From Porphyrobacter sp. (GTDB lineage Bacteria; Pseudomonadota; Alphaproteobacteria; Sphingomonadales; Sphingomonadaceae): a stretch of DNA of 5,806 nucleotides. Shown here one piece after another: positions 1 to 5,622 of the stretch. Both the position numbers and the translations under genes were made by a program. How positions within the stretch are numbered: position 1 is the stretch's first letter; every line of letters starts with the position of its first letter. Under the pieces are notes generated by a model. The model was given only the letters and a program-made list of their open reading frames with translations, was not told the origin of the DNA and searched no databases. The stretch lies in contig JAKFWB010000544.1 of assembly GCA_021732945.1 (NCBI GenBank), positions 1 through 5,806 on the forward strand, in the 5' to 3' direction.

Positions 1-1
1 T

Positions 2-121
2 AAGCCAGGGGCGCGGCTTCGCACGATCGTACTCGACCACGAGCGCGGCATCGAGCGTAAACCAACTTCTCCTTCAGCGCACAAAACGTGCCCATCATGC
101 CTCGCGAGGGATGGGTCGTGA
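2..121 (+). CDS. C-terminal tail of a probable ThiF/E1-like adenylyltransferase (5' end outside window)
   Basis: This frame is open from the window edge to a TGA at 119-121 and gives 39 visible residues. The tail contains LDHERGIERK, a proline/serine-rich stretch, and then HKTCPSCLARDGS at the very end. Many bacterial ThiF/MoeB/E1-like enzymes end in a similar way, with a second CxxC pair that binds zinc together with an earlier CxxC; the earlier pair would lie outside this window. Such enzymes adenylate the C-terminus of a ubiquitin-like protein or target and pass it to a cysteine. The TGA overlaps the start codon of the JAB peptidase (GTGA, 118-121), which is the arrangement expected of co-translated operon partners. 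In type II CBASS the gene before the JAB peptidase is Cap2, an E2-E1 fusion. The identification is inferred from a short tail plus context. It could be another protein ending in a zinc knuckle. Confidence 0.55.
   Translation, partial: KPGARLRTIVLDHERGIERKPTSPSAHKTCPSCLARDGS
106..111 (+). promoter_or_regulatory. Ribosome binding site for the JAB peptidase gene
   Basis: GAGGGA lies six bases before the GTG at 118. The two earlier in-frame candidates, GTG 88 and ATG 97, have no purine-rich stretch in front of them. This site therefore decides the start. It lies inside the coding region of the upstream gene, as is usual for overlapping genes. Confidence 0.7.
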
Positions 122-654
122 TCGAGGGCATTCTTGTCGATCATGAAGCGGCAGAGAACATGTTAGAATGTACGCGGCAATATTGCCCTTTGGAAGCTGG
201 GGGGCTGGTACTTGGGCTGCGCAAGGGTCTCTATCTTCATGTGACTGAGATCACCCGTCCATTGCCATGGGATCGACAGAGTTCGATGCGCTTCCAGCGC
301 TCGCCTAAGGGGCACAGAATAGCTGCGCTTAGGAGGTGGCGTAAATCCGGCGGAAAGATGGACTGGATTGGCGAATGGCACAGCCATCCTGGGTTCTCCC
401 TTTCGCCTTCTTCAATAGATGTACGCAATTGGCGCCATATCGTCAGTCAACGCAAGGCAGCGATGGTATTCCCGATCTGCGACGGCCGAGAAACGGCCTT
501 TTACCTTCAGTCTTGGGGTGATCGAGGTAAGGTCTTGCTCCGGCAATTCGAGAAAGATGAGCTAGGCACTTTCTACCTCACACCTGCTGCCATCAAGCGT
601 CGTCTGCGCAAAACGGGGAACGAGGCTTTTGGCCCAGCTGTCAAGTTCCTTTAG
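118..654 (+). CDS. JAB/JAMM (Mov34/MPN/PAD-1) isopeptidase, Cap3-like
   Basis: From GTG 118 the product has 178 residues. It is a zinc isopeptidase of the JAMM type, and the full motif is visible. Glu26 lies in PLEAGGLVLG, and the sequence EWHSHPGFSLSPSSID gives His88, His90, Ser98 and Asp101, an exact fit to H-S-H-x7-S-xx-D. The middle part (TEITRP, a conserved D then RFQRSPKGH, then WRKSGG before GEWHSHP, then an RNW) resembles the VC0181 family. VC0181 is Cap3 of the Vibrio cholerae type II CBASS operon, which removes Cap2-attached conjugates from the cyclic-nucleotide synthase. The gene overlaps a probable E1 gene by GTGA and is followed by a gap, so it looks like the last gene of its operon, as cap3 is. 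The active site is complete and the length is normal. The JAB assignment is firm. CBASS membership is inferred, because no cyclase or effector is in view; other ubiquitin-like operons also carry such enzymes. The start could be ATG 97 or GTG 88, but neither has a ribosome binding site. Confidence 0.88.
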   Translation: MIEGILVDHEAAENMLECTRQYCPLEAGGLVLGLRKGLYLHVTEITRPLPWDRQSSMRFQRSPKGHRIAALRRWRKSGGKMDWIGEWHSHPGFSLSPSSIDVRNWRHIVSQRKAAMVFPICDGRETAFYLQSWGDRGKVLLRQFEKDELGTFYLTPAAIKRRLRKTGNEAFGPAVKFL

Positions 655-938
655 CCTAGCAGGCAAGCGCAACCGTGCTCTGTTTCTTTCCTGCGAACAG
701 CCCGTTGCCGCACCAGCGTTGCTAAAGCAGTTGAGAGCAACAACCGAAACCAAACGACCATAACAACCTACTACAGCGAGCCTAAACGTAGGGATTTCCA
801 ACAATAAACCGAATGCGCAGCACCAAAAAATAGGCCTCAGACCTAGTGGCTGAAGCTGGCAGCAGGCCTGGGACGGAACAGCAGCATTCTGTGCCGAACT
901 CGCTAACAGCAAACAATCCGTAATCGTCCCACAACCAG
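655..938. other. Intergenic stretch without a recognisable gene
   Basis: These 284 bases lie between the end of the JAB gene and the convergent 99-residue gene. The base composition is less GC-rich than the methylase region to the right. A - strand frame from 912 to 562 stays open for 116 codons, but it runs antisense into the 3' end of the JAB gene and its hydrophobic, cysteine-scattered product resembles nothing I know. I see no strong hairpin followed by a T run. Only short arms occur, such as CTGTT/AACAG near 680-700. The stretch may be the remnant of a decayed gene at the edge of the defence operon. Confidence 0.4.
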
Positions 939-1238
939 TCAGGCCGCTAGCAACAGCTCGATCCGTTCGACTTCCTGTGCGAATTCGAATCGCAATTGGT
1001 CCCGCTCATCTTCGGGCAACCAGTTTGCCATCTGCGGAAAGACGACCTTGTGATACTTCAGGGTCTGCTCGTCCCATGGGCATTGGTCCTTGGCACTTCG
1101 GGCTTCGGCCAATACTTCCTGCAATTCGCGGCGTACTTCGTCACGATCCGGCTCATAGGAAGGCGGAGGCGCGGAATCGCCGAGATCCAGACCCATTTGG
1201 GCCGGTCCACCGAACAGATCGCCAGTTTCTTCCGCCAT
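939..1238 (-). CDS. Conserved hypothetical protein, 99 residues
   Basis: The product is small, acidic and soluble, without membrane segments or a signal peptide. It begins with a linker-like part (MAEETGDLFGG, then a proline-rich patch at about residues 24-29). A helical region follows (about 30-50, VRRELQEVLAEARSAKDQ), then a core with the order CPWDEQTLKYHKVVFPQMANWLPEDE and a charged C-terminal helix (RFEFAQEVERIELL). From memory, similar short proteins with a FPQM-NWLPEDE core occur in sphingomonads and related alphaproteobacteria, without a known function. Its ATG lies 70 bases from the start of the restriction-modification gene on the opposite strand, so the two share a divergent control region. 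A GGA about seven bases before the ATG is a weak ribosome binding site. The alternating Arg/Glu/Asp pattern and good codon use make it a real gene. A role beside the enzyme, for example as a regulator or partner, would be speculation. Confidence 0.8.
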   Translation of the reverse strand: MAEETGDLFGGPAQMGLDLGDSAPPPSYEPDRDEVRRELQEVLAEARSAKDQCPWDEQTLKYHKVVFPQMANWLPEDERDQLRFEFAQEVERIELLLAA

Positions 1239-1296
1239 TTACTTGTCCAAAGCCGTTGCGGGCATCGCACGCCCTGTGCCAGATAACAATATGAAC

Positions 1297-1302
1297 GGGA
1301 GG
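1297..1302 (+). promoter_or_regulatory. Ribosome binding site deciding the methylase start
   Basis: GGGAGG contains a perfect GGAGG anti-SD match and lies six bases before GTG 1309. The in-frame TTG 1243 and ATG 1291 have nothing comparable. TTG 1243 would also begin only four bases beyond the start codon of the divergent gene. The shorter protein, beginning MTQASTIEKAVGEFG, is therefore preferred. Confidence 0.75.
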
Positions 1303-1308
1303 TACCGG

Positions 1309-4300
1309 GTGACGCAAGCCAGCACCATCGAAAAGGCTGTGGGAGAATTCGGCGCTTCGGCCAAGGCGAAACTGGCTGGCGGTGACGGCCAGCCGGAAGA
1401 CCAGCTGCGCGCACCGCTTGAAACTCTGTTCGCGCAGATTTCGGCGATCCTTCATCCTGCTATGAAAAATCTCGTGATGACGGGCGAAACTTCGCTCGCC
1501 GAACTGCGCACCCGGCCCGACTATGCGGTCAAGGTCAACAATGCCCTTGTTGGCTTCATCGAAGTGAAGGCTCCGGGCAAGGGTGCCGATCCACGGAAGT
1601 GGAGGACCGGCCACGACAAGGAGCAATGGGATAAGCTGAAGGCGCTGCCCAATCTGCTTTATACCGATGGCGACAGCTTCTCGTTGTGGCGCGATGGGTC
1701 GCTGGTTGGGCAGATCGTCCACCTCGATGGCGGGGTCGAACATGCGGGCGCGAAGCTTTCCGCGCCGCAAACATTCCTGCCGCTGTTGAACGATTTCCTG
1801 ACTTGGAAGCCGATAACACCCAAAGGCGCGAACGAGCTGGCCCGTGTCTCGGCGCGGTTGTGCCGGTTCCTGCGCGATGAAGTGCTCGAACAGCTCAATG
1901 CGTCGGAAAAGAACACCAAGCTGACAGACCTCAAAGACGACTGGAAGGCGTTGCTGTTTCCCGATGCGGATGACGACAAGTTTGCCGATGGTTATGCGCA
2001 GGCGGTCACTTTCGGGCTGCTCATGGCAAAGTCGAAGGACATGTCGCTGGCGGGCGGGCTGGATCATGTCGCCAAGGAACTGGGCAAGGCCAATACGCTG
2101 ATCGGCACCGCGCTGCGGCTTCTGACCGAACAGGACCTGAACCTAGGTCCCGCGCTCGACACGCTGACCCGCGTGCTCGACGAGGTTTCGTGGACCAAGG
2201 TGTCGAAGGGCGACCCCGAGGCATGGCTCTATTTCTACGAGAATTTCCTAGAGGTCTACGACAACAAGCTGCGCAAGCTGACGGGCAGCTATTACACCCC
2301 GCCCGAAGTTGTGCGCACCATGGTGCGACTGTGCGACGAGGCGTTGAAAAGCCCGCGCTTTGGCATTGCCGATGGGCTTGCGGGCAAGGACGTGCATATC
2401 GTCGATCCCGCAACCGGATCGGGCACATTCCTGCTCGGCACGATTGAGCGGATCAAGGCGACGATCGAGGCAAACCACGGCGGCCCTGGCGCGGTTGCTC
2501 CGATGATGGAAGATGTGGCCGGGCGCCTGATCGGCTTCGAACTGCAATTCGGCGCTTTCGCCGTCGCGCAGCTGCGGCTGCTGGCGGAGATGCTGGAAAT
2601 CGGCGCGGACGCAACGCCGCGCCTGTTCGTGACCGATACGCTGGGTGATCCCTACGCCGATATCGAGAGCGGACAGGGCATCTATCGCGAGATTTCCAAG
2701 TCGCGGACCGAGGCAAACAAGATCAAGCGCAGCGAGCCGATCACCGTGGTCATCGGCAATCCGCCTTACAAGGAAAAGGCGAAGGGCAAGGGCGCGTGGA
2801 TCGAGAGCGGAAACAAGAACAAGGGCGCGCCGCTGAACGACTGGCAGCCGCCTAAGGCGTGGAAGATCGGGACGCATGCAAAGCACCTGCGCAACCTCTA
2901 CATCTACTTTTGGCGTTGGGCAGCGTGGAAGGTTTTCGAGCAAGGCGCGGGCGGGCGCGACAAGCAGCCGCCGGTTGAGGAAAAGCTCGCCGGGATGGTC
3001 TGTTACATCACCGTTTCGGGCTTCCTCAACGGCCCCGGTTTCCAGAAGATGCGCGCCGATCTGCGCAGCCAGTGCGACGATATCTGGGTAATCGATTGTT
3101 CGCCCGAAGGGCATCAACCGGAAGTGGCGACACGCATATTCCAAGGCGTGCAGCACCCGGTCTGCATTGTGCTCGCCAGCCGTTCACGCACACCGGGTGA
3201 AGGTGCTGCAAGGGTGCGCTACCGGGCGCTGGCCAAGGGGCGGCGTGAGGAGAAATTTGCTGAGCTGAAAACTGTCACGCTTGGTGGCAAGGGATGGAGC
3301 GATTGCCCGTCTGATCCGCGTGCGCCGTTTCTCCCTGAACTGCGCGAAGGCTGGGGCGCATTTGCTTCGCTCGACGCCGTGATTGGCGATTGCGGATCGG
3401 GCGTTATGCCAGGACGAACATGGATCATCGCGCCAGATGAAGTGTCACTGAAGCAACGTTGGCAACGGCTGATCGACGAGCCGAATGCTGAGAAGCGTGC
3501 GATGCTGTTTCAGCCGCATATGCGCAATGGGAAGCCTGGTGATCGCCATATTGGCAAGTCCGGAAAGGCACTTTGGTGGCCCGAGCGTGAATTGCTTACC
3601 TCGGTGGAAGACGCGCCGAAGCAAGTCGATCATGAAATCGACAAACTGCGACTTCTGGCGCGCCGCGCCCTCGCTGGCGAAACCCCTATCCAATATGGCT
3701 TCCGCTCGTTCGACCGCCAGTACATTTTTCCGGATGCACGGGTAATCAATCAGCCCAATCCAAACCTTTGGGCAAACCACAGCGACAAGCAAATCTACAT
3801 TACAGCACCTATGGACCGCGCGCCCAGCAATGGTCCCGGTGCATCTGCTCTCGCGGTAATTCCCGACCTCCATCATTACGCTGGACGCGGTGGCCGTGTC
3901 TTCGCCCTCTGGAAAAACGCCGCCGCGACCGAGGCAAACATCTCCCCTGCCGTTGTCGCGCTGCTGGCCAAGGCTTTTGGCGCGCCGGTCGATCCGGTCG
4001 ATGTCTTTGCCTATGTCGCGGCGCTGCTCGCTCACCCGGCTTACATCTCCAGCTTTGCCGACGATCTCGTTCGCCCAGGCCTGCGTGTCCCTCTGACCGC
4101 CGATGCCGCGCTGTTCGCCGAAGCCGCGAAGCTGGGTCGTGAAGTGATCCGCCTGCATACTTTCGGTGAGCGCTTCGCCACCGAAGACCCGCCCCAGCCA
4201 CCCCGCGTGGCGAAGAATGGCCCAGTCATTCTCAAGGACGGTGCAATCCCTTCGACGACAGGGGGCTTTCCGGATACGCTGGACTACGACGCCGCCAAGC

Positions 4301-4614
4301 GCCGCCTGCTGGTTGGCACCGGCTTCATCGACAATGTGCCACCGGAAGTCTGGGCCTATGAGGTCTCGGGCAAGCAGGTGCTGCGCCAGTGGTTCAGCTA
4401 TCGCCGCAAGGACCGCGAGCGCCCCCTGATCGGCGACAAGCGCCCTCCGTCCCCGCTCGGCGATATCCAGCCCGACCGCTGGTTGCCGGAATACACCAGC
4501 GAGCTGATCAACGTGCTCAATGTTCTGGCGCTGTTGGTCGAACTCGAACCCAAGCAGGCAGACTTGCTCAAGCGCATCTGCGACGGCCCGCTCATCCCGG
4601 CGAGCAAACTATAG
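1309..4614 (+). CDS. Single-chain restriction-modification enzyme: nuclease + N6-adenine methylase + type ISP-like specificity domain
   Basis: From GTG 1309 the product has 1101 residues. The N-terminal part is a PD-(D/E)XK-type nuclease: RPDYAV (Asp71) followed by GFIEVKAPG (Glu85, Lys87), with a helix-borne PEDQLRAP (Glu30) before it. A helical stretch ends in YFYENFLEVYD and leads to the gamma-class N6-adenine methylase: motif X TGSYYTP at 325, the AdoMet-binding motif I DPATGSGTFLL at 366, and the catalytic NPPY at 484-487. The C-terminal half carries features of the type ISP specificity domain: GSGVMPGRT at 696, YIFPDARVINQPNPNLW at 805, and AHPAYISSF near 908-916. No helicase motifs are present, so it is not a complete type I or LlaGI-like ISP enzyme. 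It is better called type IIG/ISP-like, cutting and methylating with one chain. All key residues are intact and there is no frameshift. It stands alone, with no separate S or R subunit. The methylase is certain. The nuclease activity is inferred from the motif, and the target sequence cannot be read from the sequence. Confidence 0.93.
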   Translation: MTQASTIEKAVGEFGASAKAKLAGGDGQPEDQLRAPLETLFAQISAILHPAMKNLVMTGETSLAELRTRPDYAVKVNNALVGFIEVKAPGKGADPRKWRTGHDKEQWDKLKALPNLLYTDGDSFSLWRDGSLVGQIVHLDGGVEHAGAKLSAPQTFLPLLNDFLTWKPITPKGANELARVSARLCRFLRDEVLEQLNASEKNTKLTDLKDDWKALLFPDADDDKFADGYAQAVTFGLLMAKSKDMSLAGGLDHVAKELGKANTLIGTALRLLTEQDLNLGPALDTLTRVLDEVSWTKVSKGDPEAWLYFYENFLEVYDNKLRKLTGSYYTPPEVVRTMVRLCDEALKSPRFGIADGLAGKDVHIVDPATGSGTFLLGTIERIKATIEANHGGPGAVAPMMEDVAGRLIGFELQFGAFAVAQLRLLAEMLEIGADATPRLFVTDTLGDPYADIESGQGIYREISKSRTEANKIKRSEPITVVIGNPPYKEKAKGKGAWIESGNKNKGAPLNDWQPPKAWKIGTHAKHLRNLYIYFWRWAAWKVFEQGAGGRDKQPPVEEKLAGMVCYITVSGFLNGPGFQKMRADLRSQCDDIWVIDCSPEGHQPEVATRIFQGVQHPVCIVLASRSRTPGEGAARVRYRALAKGRREEKFAELKTVTLGGKGWSDCPSDPRAPFLPELREGWGAFASLDAVIGDCGSGVMPGRTWIIAPDEVSLKQRWQRLIDEPNAEKRAMLFQPHMRNGKPGDRHIGKSGKALWWPERELLTSVEDAPKQVDHEIDKLRLLARRALAGETPIQYGFRSFDRQYIFPDARVINQPNPNLWANHSDKQIYITAPMDRAPSNGPGASALAVIPDLHHYAGRGGRVFALWKNAAATEANISPAVVALLAKAFGAPVDPVDVFAYVAALLAHPAYISSFADDLVRPGLRVPLTADAALFAEAAKLGREVIRLHTFGERFATEDPPQPPRVAKNGPVILKDGAIPSTTGGFPDTLDYDAAKRRLLVGTGFIDNVPPEVWAYEVSGKQVLRQWFSYRRKDRERPLIGDKRPPSPLGDIQPDRWLPEYTSELINVLNVLALLVELEPKQADLLKRICDGPLIPASKL

Positions 4615-4876
4615 CAATGTGCACATGGCGATATTGCTTGCGGCGACTGGCAAGATCGTAGCGAACTGAAACGATAAAGGACAGTTGGCAACCGGCCTCG
4701 GTCTCGCCATCATCGCCCGCGCGGATGAATGCCCGGTTTCGACGACGCAGACGTGATCCGGGAATGACCGGTATGTCGGTGACTGCGGGTCCACCAACTG
4801 TGTCGCCTGAATGTCGGCTTCCCCATTTCCGATGTCATGAACCAATCAAGCAAGGCAATCGCCCCAGATTCTGTCG
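4615..4876. other. Convergent intergenic gap, no clear gene
   Basis: These 262 bases separate the 3' ends of the methylase gene and the repressor gene. A - strand frame from 4845 to 4609 would give 78 residues, but it overlaps the methylase stop, has no known motif and does not read like a folded protein. The only hairpin seen is CTTGC/GCAAG with an eight-base loop at about 4636-4653. It has no T run, so it is too weak to call a terminator. The gap could hold remnants of a decayed gene. Confidence 0.4.
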
Positions 4877-5512
4877 CTAGAGAGCCCTCCCGAACCAGAT
4901 CACGCGACCAACCACATGCACCTCGGACCTATCCATGTCGTGCCATGTCGGGTAAGCCGGATTGTCGCTGGCAATGGTGATCTGACGACCGCCTGGCTTA
5001 ATCGCAATACGCTTCACCACGAGCGCATCATCAGAGCGAAGGACGTAGATCCCGTCACGCAGCCGCGAGCCATGATCTGATGCATCGACGAGGACCTCGT
5101 CACCGTCGCTGAGCGTCGGCTCCATCGAATCTCCCTTTACCCCGACAATCGAGAGGCTGGCGCTCTTCGCCGACGTCAGGTGTCGCAGCCAGCGCTCGTC
5201 GAACCCGAACCGAGTATGCGCACTCTCGCTAGCGGCGACCGCGCCAAAGCCGGCAGATGCTTCCACATCGAGTACGGGAATTTCGACCATGCCGTCGGTG
5301 ACCGGATTGGCGGGGCCACCGAGGACCTGTTCATCGACCCCGAAGAAGCAAGCGAGCGTCTTTCGATCCTGGTCATCGAGCTTGCGGGGCGACCCGCGCT
5401 TGATGAACTGCTGCACATAGGCAGGGTTGCGGCCGAGCAGCCGCGAGATCGAGGCATAGCCATATCCACCCTTGAGGATCAGCCGGTCGAGCTCTTCCCT
5501 CACATGTTCCAT
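4877..5512 (-). CDS. S24-family (LexA/CI-like) self-cleaving transcriptional repressor
   Basis: From ATG 5512 (- strand) the product has 211 residues. The N-terminal part is a helix-turn-helix DNA-binding domain (about 17-45: ISRLLGRNPAYVQQFIKRGS). A linker follows, with a probable Ala87-Gly88 cleavage site in EASAGFGA. The C-terminal domain is S24 peptidase: Ser129 in GDSMEPTL and Lys167 in ALVVKRI form the Ser/Lys dyad, with 38 residues between them, close to the 37 in LexA. Such proteins repress as dimers and cut themselves when RecA filaments form after DNA damage, which releases their targets. The start was set by GAAGGG seven bases before ATG 5512; an upstream in-frame TTG at 5527 would place that ribosome binding site inside the gene. 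The gene is divergent from a small helix-turn-helix gene, with paired palindromes between them, as in phage and mobile-element switches. Self-regulation is inferred from those sites. It is not LexA itself, because the N-terminal domain differs. Whether the host uses it for a prophage, a mobile element or a chromosomal stress response is open. Confidence 0.93.
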   Translation of the reverse strand: MEHVREELDRLILKGGYGYASISRLLGRNPAYVQQFIKRGSPRKLDDQDRKTLACFFGVDEQVLGGPANPVTDGMVEIPVLDVEASAGFGAVAASESAHTRFGFDERWLRHLTSAKSASLSIVGVKGDSMEPTLSDGDEVLVDASDHGSRLRDGIYVLRSDDALVVKRIAIKPGGRQITIASDNPAYPTWHDMDRSEVHVVGRVIWFGRAL

Positions 5513-5518
5513 TCGTCT

Positions 5519-5525
5519 GCCCTTC
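5519..5525 (-). promoter_or_regulatory. Ribosome binding site of the S24 repressor gene
   Basis: Read on the - strand, TGAAGGGC is followed by seven bases and ATG 5512. It supports the internal ATG rather than TTG 5527 as the start. Confidence 0.6.
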
Positions 5526-5537
5526 AAATCCTGATTG

Positions 5538-5551
5538 TAGGAATTTTCCTA
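5538..5551. promoter_or_regulatory. Palindromic operator O1, probable repressor site
   Basis: TAGGAA-TT-TTCCTA is a perfect six-base inverted repeat around a two-base centre. It lies in the leader between the probable repressor promoter and the repressor ATG. Together with O2 it repeats the same half-site, as expected for a dimeric S24/CI-type repressor or a Cro-like protein. Which protein binds is inferred. Confidence 0.65.
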
Positions 5552-5565
5552 GACTCGAAGATTTG

Positions 5566-5594
5566 ATCCTAGTAGGAACAGAACAAGAACACAA
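5566..5594 (-). promoter_or_regulatory. Probable promoter of the S24 repressor gene
   Basis: On the - strand, TTGTGT (5589-5594) and TAGGAT (5566-5571) are separated by exactly 17 bases. The -10 matches TATAAT at four of six positions and the -35 matches TTGACA at three. Transcription would start near 5559. The -10 box lies inside operator O2 and O1 falls just after the start, so protein binding at either site would block it: a layout for autorepression. Confidence 0.45.
5567..5577. promoter_or_regulatory. Palindromic operator O2, probable repressor site
   Basis: TCCTA-G-TAGGA is a perfect five-base inverted repeat around one base. It uses the same half-site as O1 but in the opposite inside-out orientation. 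The shared TCCTAG hexamers at 5547 and 5567 are exactly 20 bases apart, about two helical turns, so proteins at both would sit on one face of the DNA. Confidence 0.6.
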
Positions 5595-5622
5595 GGAAAT
5601 TGCGAGTCGGAGCGAAAGGGAT

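Noticed and set aside
562..912. 116-codon open frame on the - strand
   Set aside because: It overlaps the 3' end of the well-supported JAB gene in antisense, and the product has no recognisable motif; its hydrophobic pattern fits a chance frame.
1256..1290. Promoter for the methylase from TTGCGG and GATAAC
   Set aside because: The spacing is 20 bases and both boxes are poor matches, so I do not call it.
1243..1308. Longer N-terminus for the methylase from TTG 1243 or ATG 1291
   Set aside because: Neither codon has a ribosome binding site, while GTG 1309 has GGGAGG six bases before it. The extra residues would also fill the divergent control region.
1153..2067. 304-codon open frame on the - strand under the methylase
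   Set aside because: A shadow frame in GC-rich coding DNA; the + strand frame carries the conserved nuclease motifs here.
2248..3156. 302-codon open frame on the - strand under the methylase
   Set aside because: It lies exactly opposite the conserved motifs X, I and IV of the methylase and has no motif of its own.
4636..4653. Hairpin CTTGC/GCAAG as a terminator of the methylase gene
   Set aside because: Only five base pairs and no following T run.
4609..4845. 78-codon frame on the - strand in the convergent gap
   Set aside because: No ribosome binding site, no known motif and an overlap with the methylase stop codon.
5180..5566. 128-codon frame on the + strand opposite the repressor
   Set aside because: Antisense shadow of the S24 repressor; it would also run through both operators.
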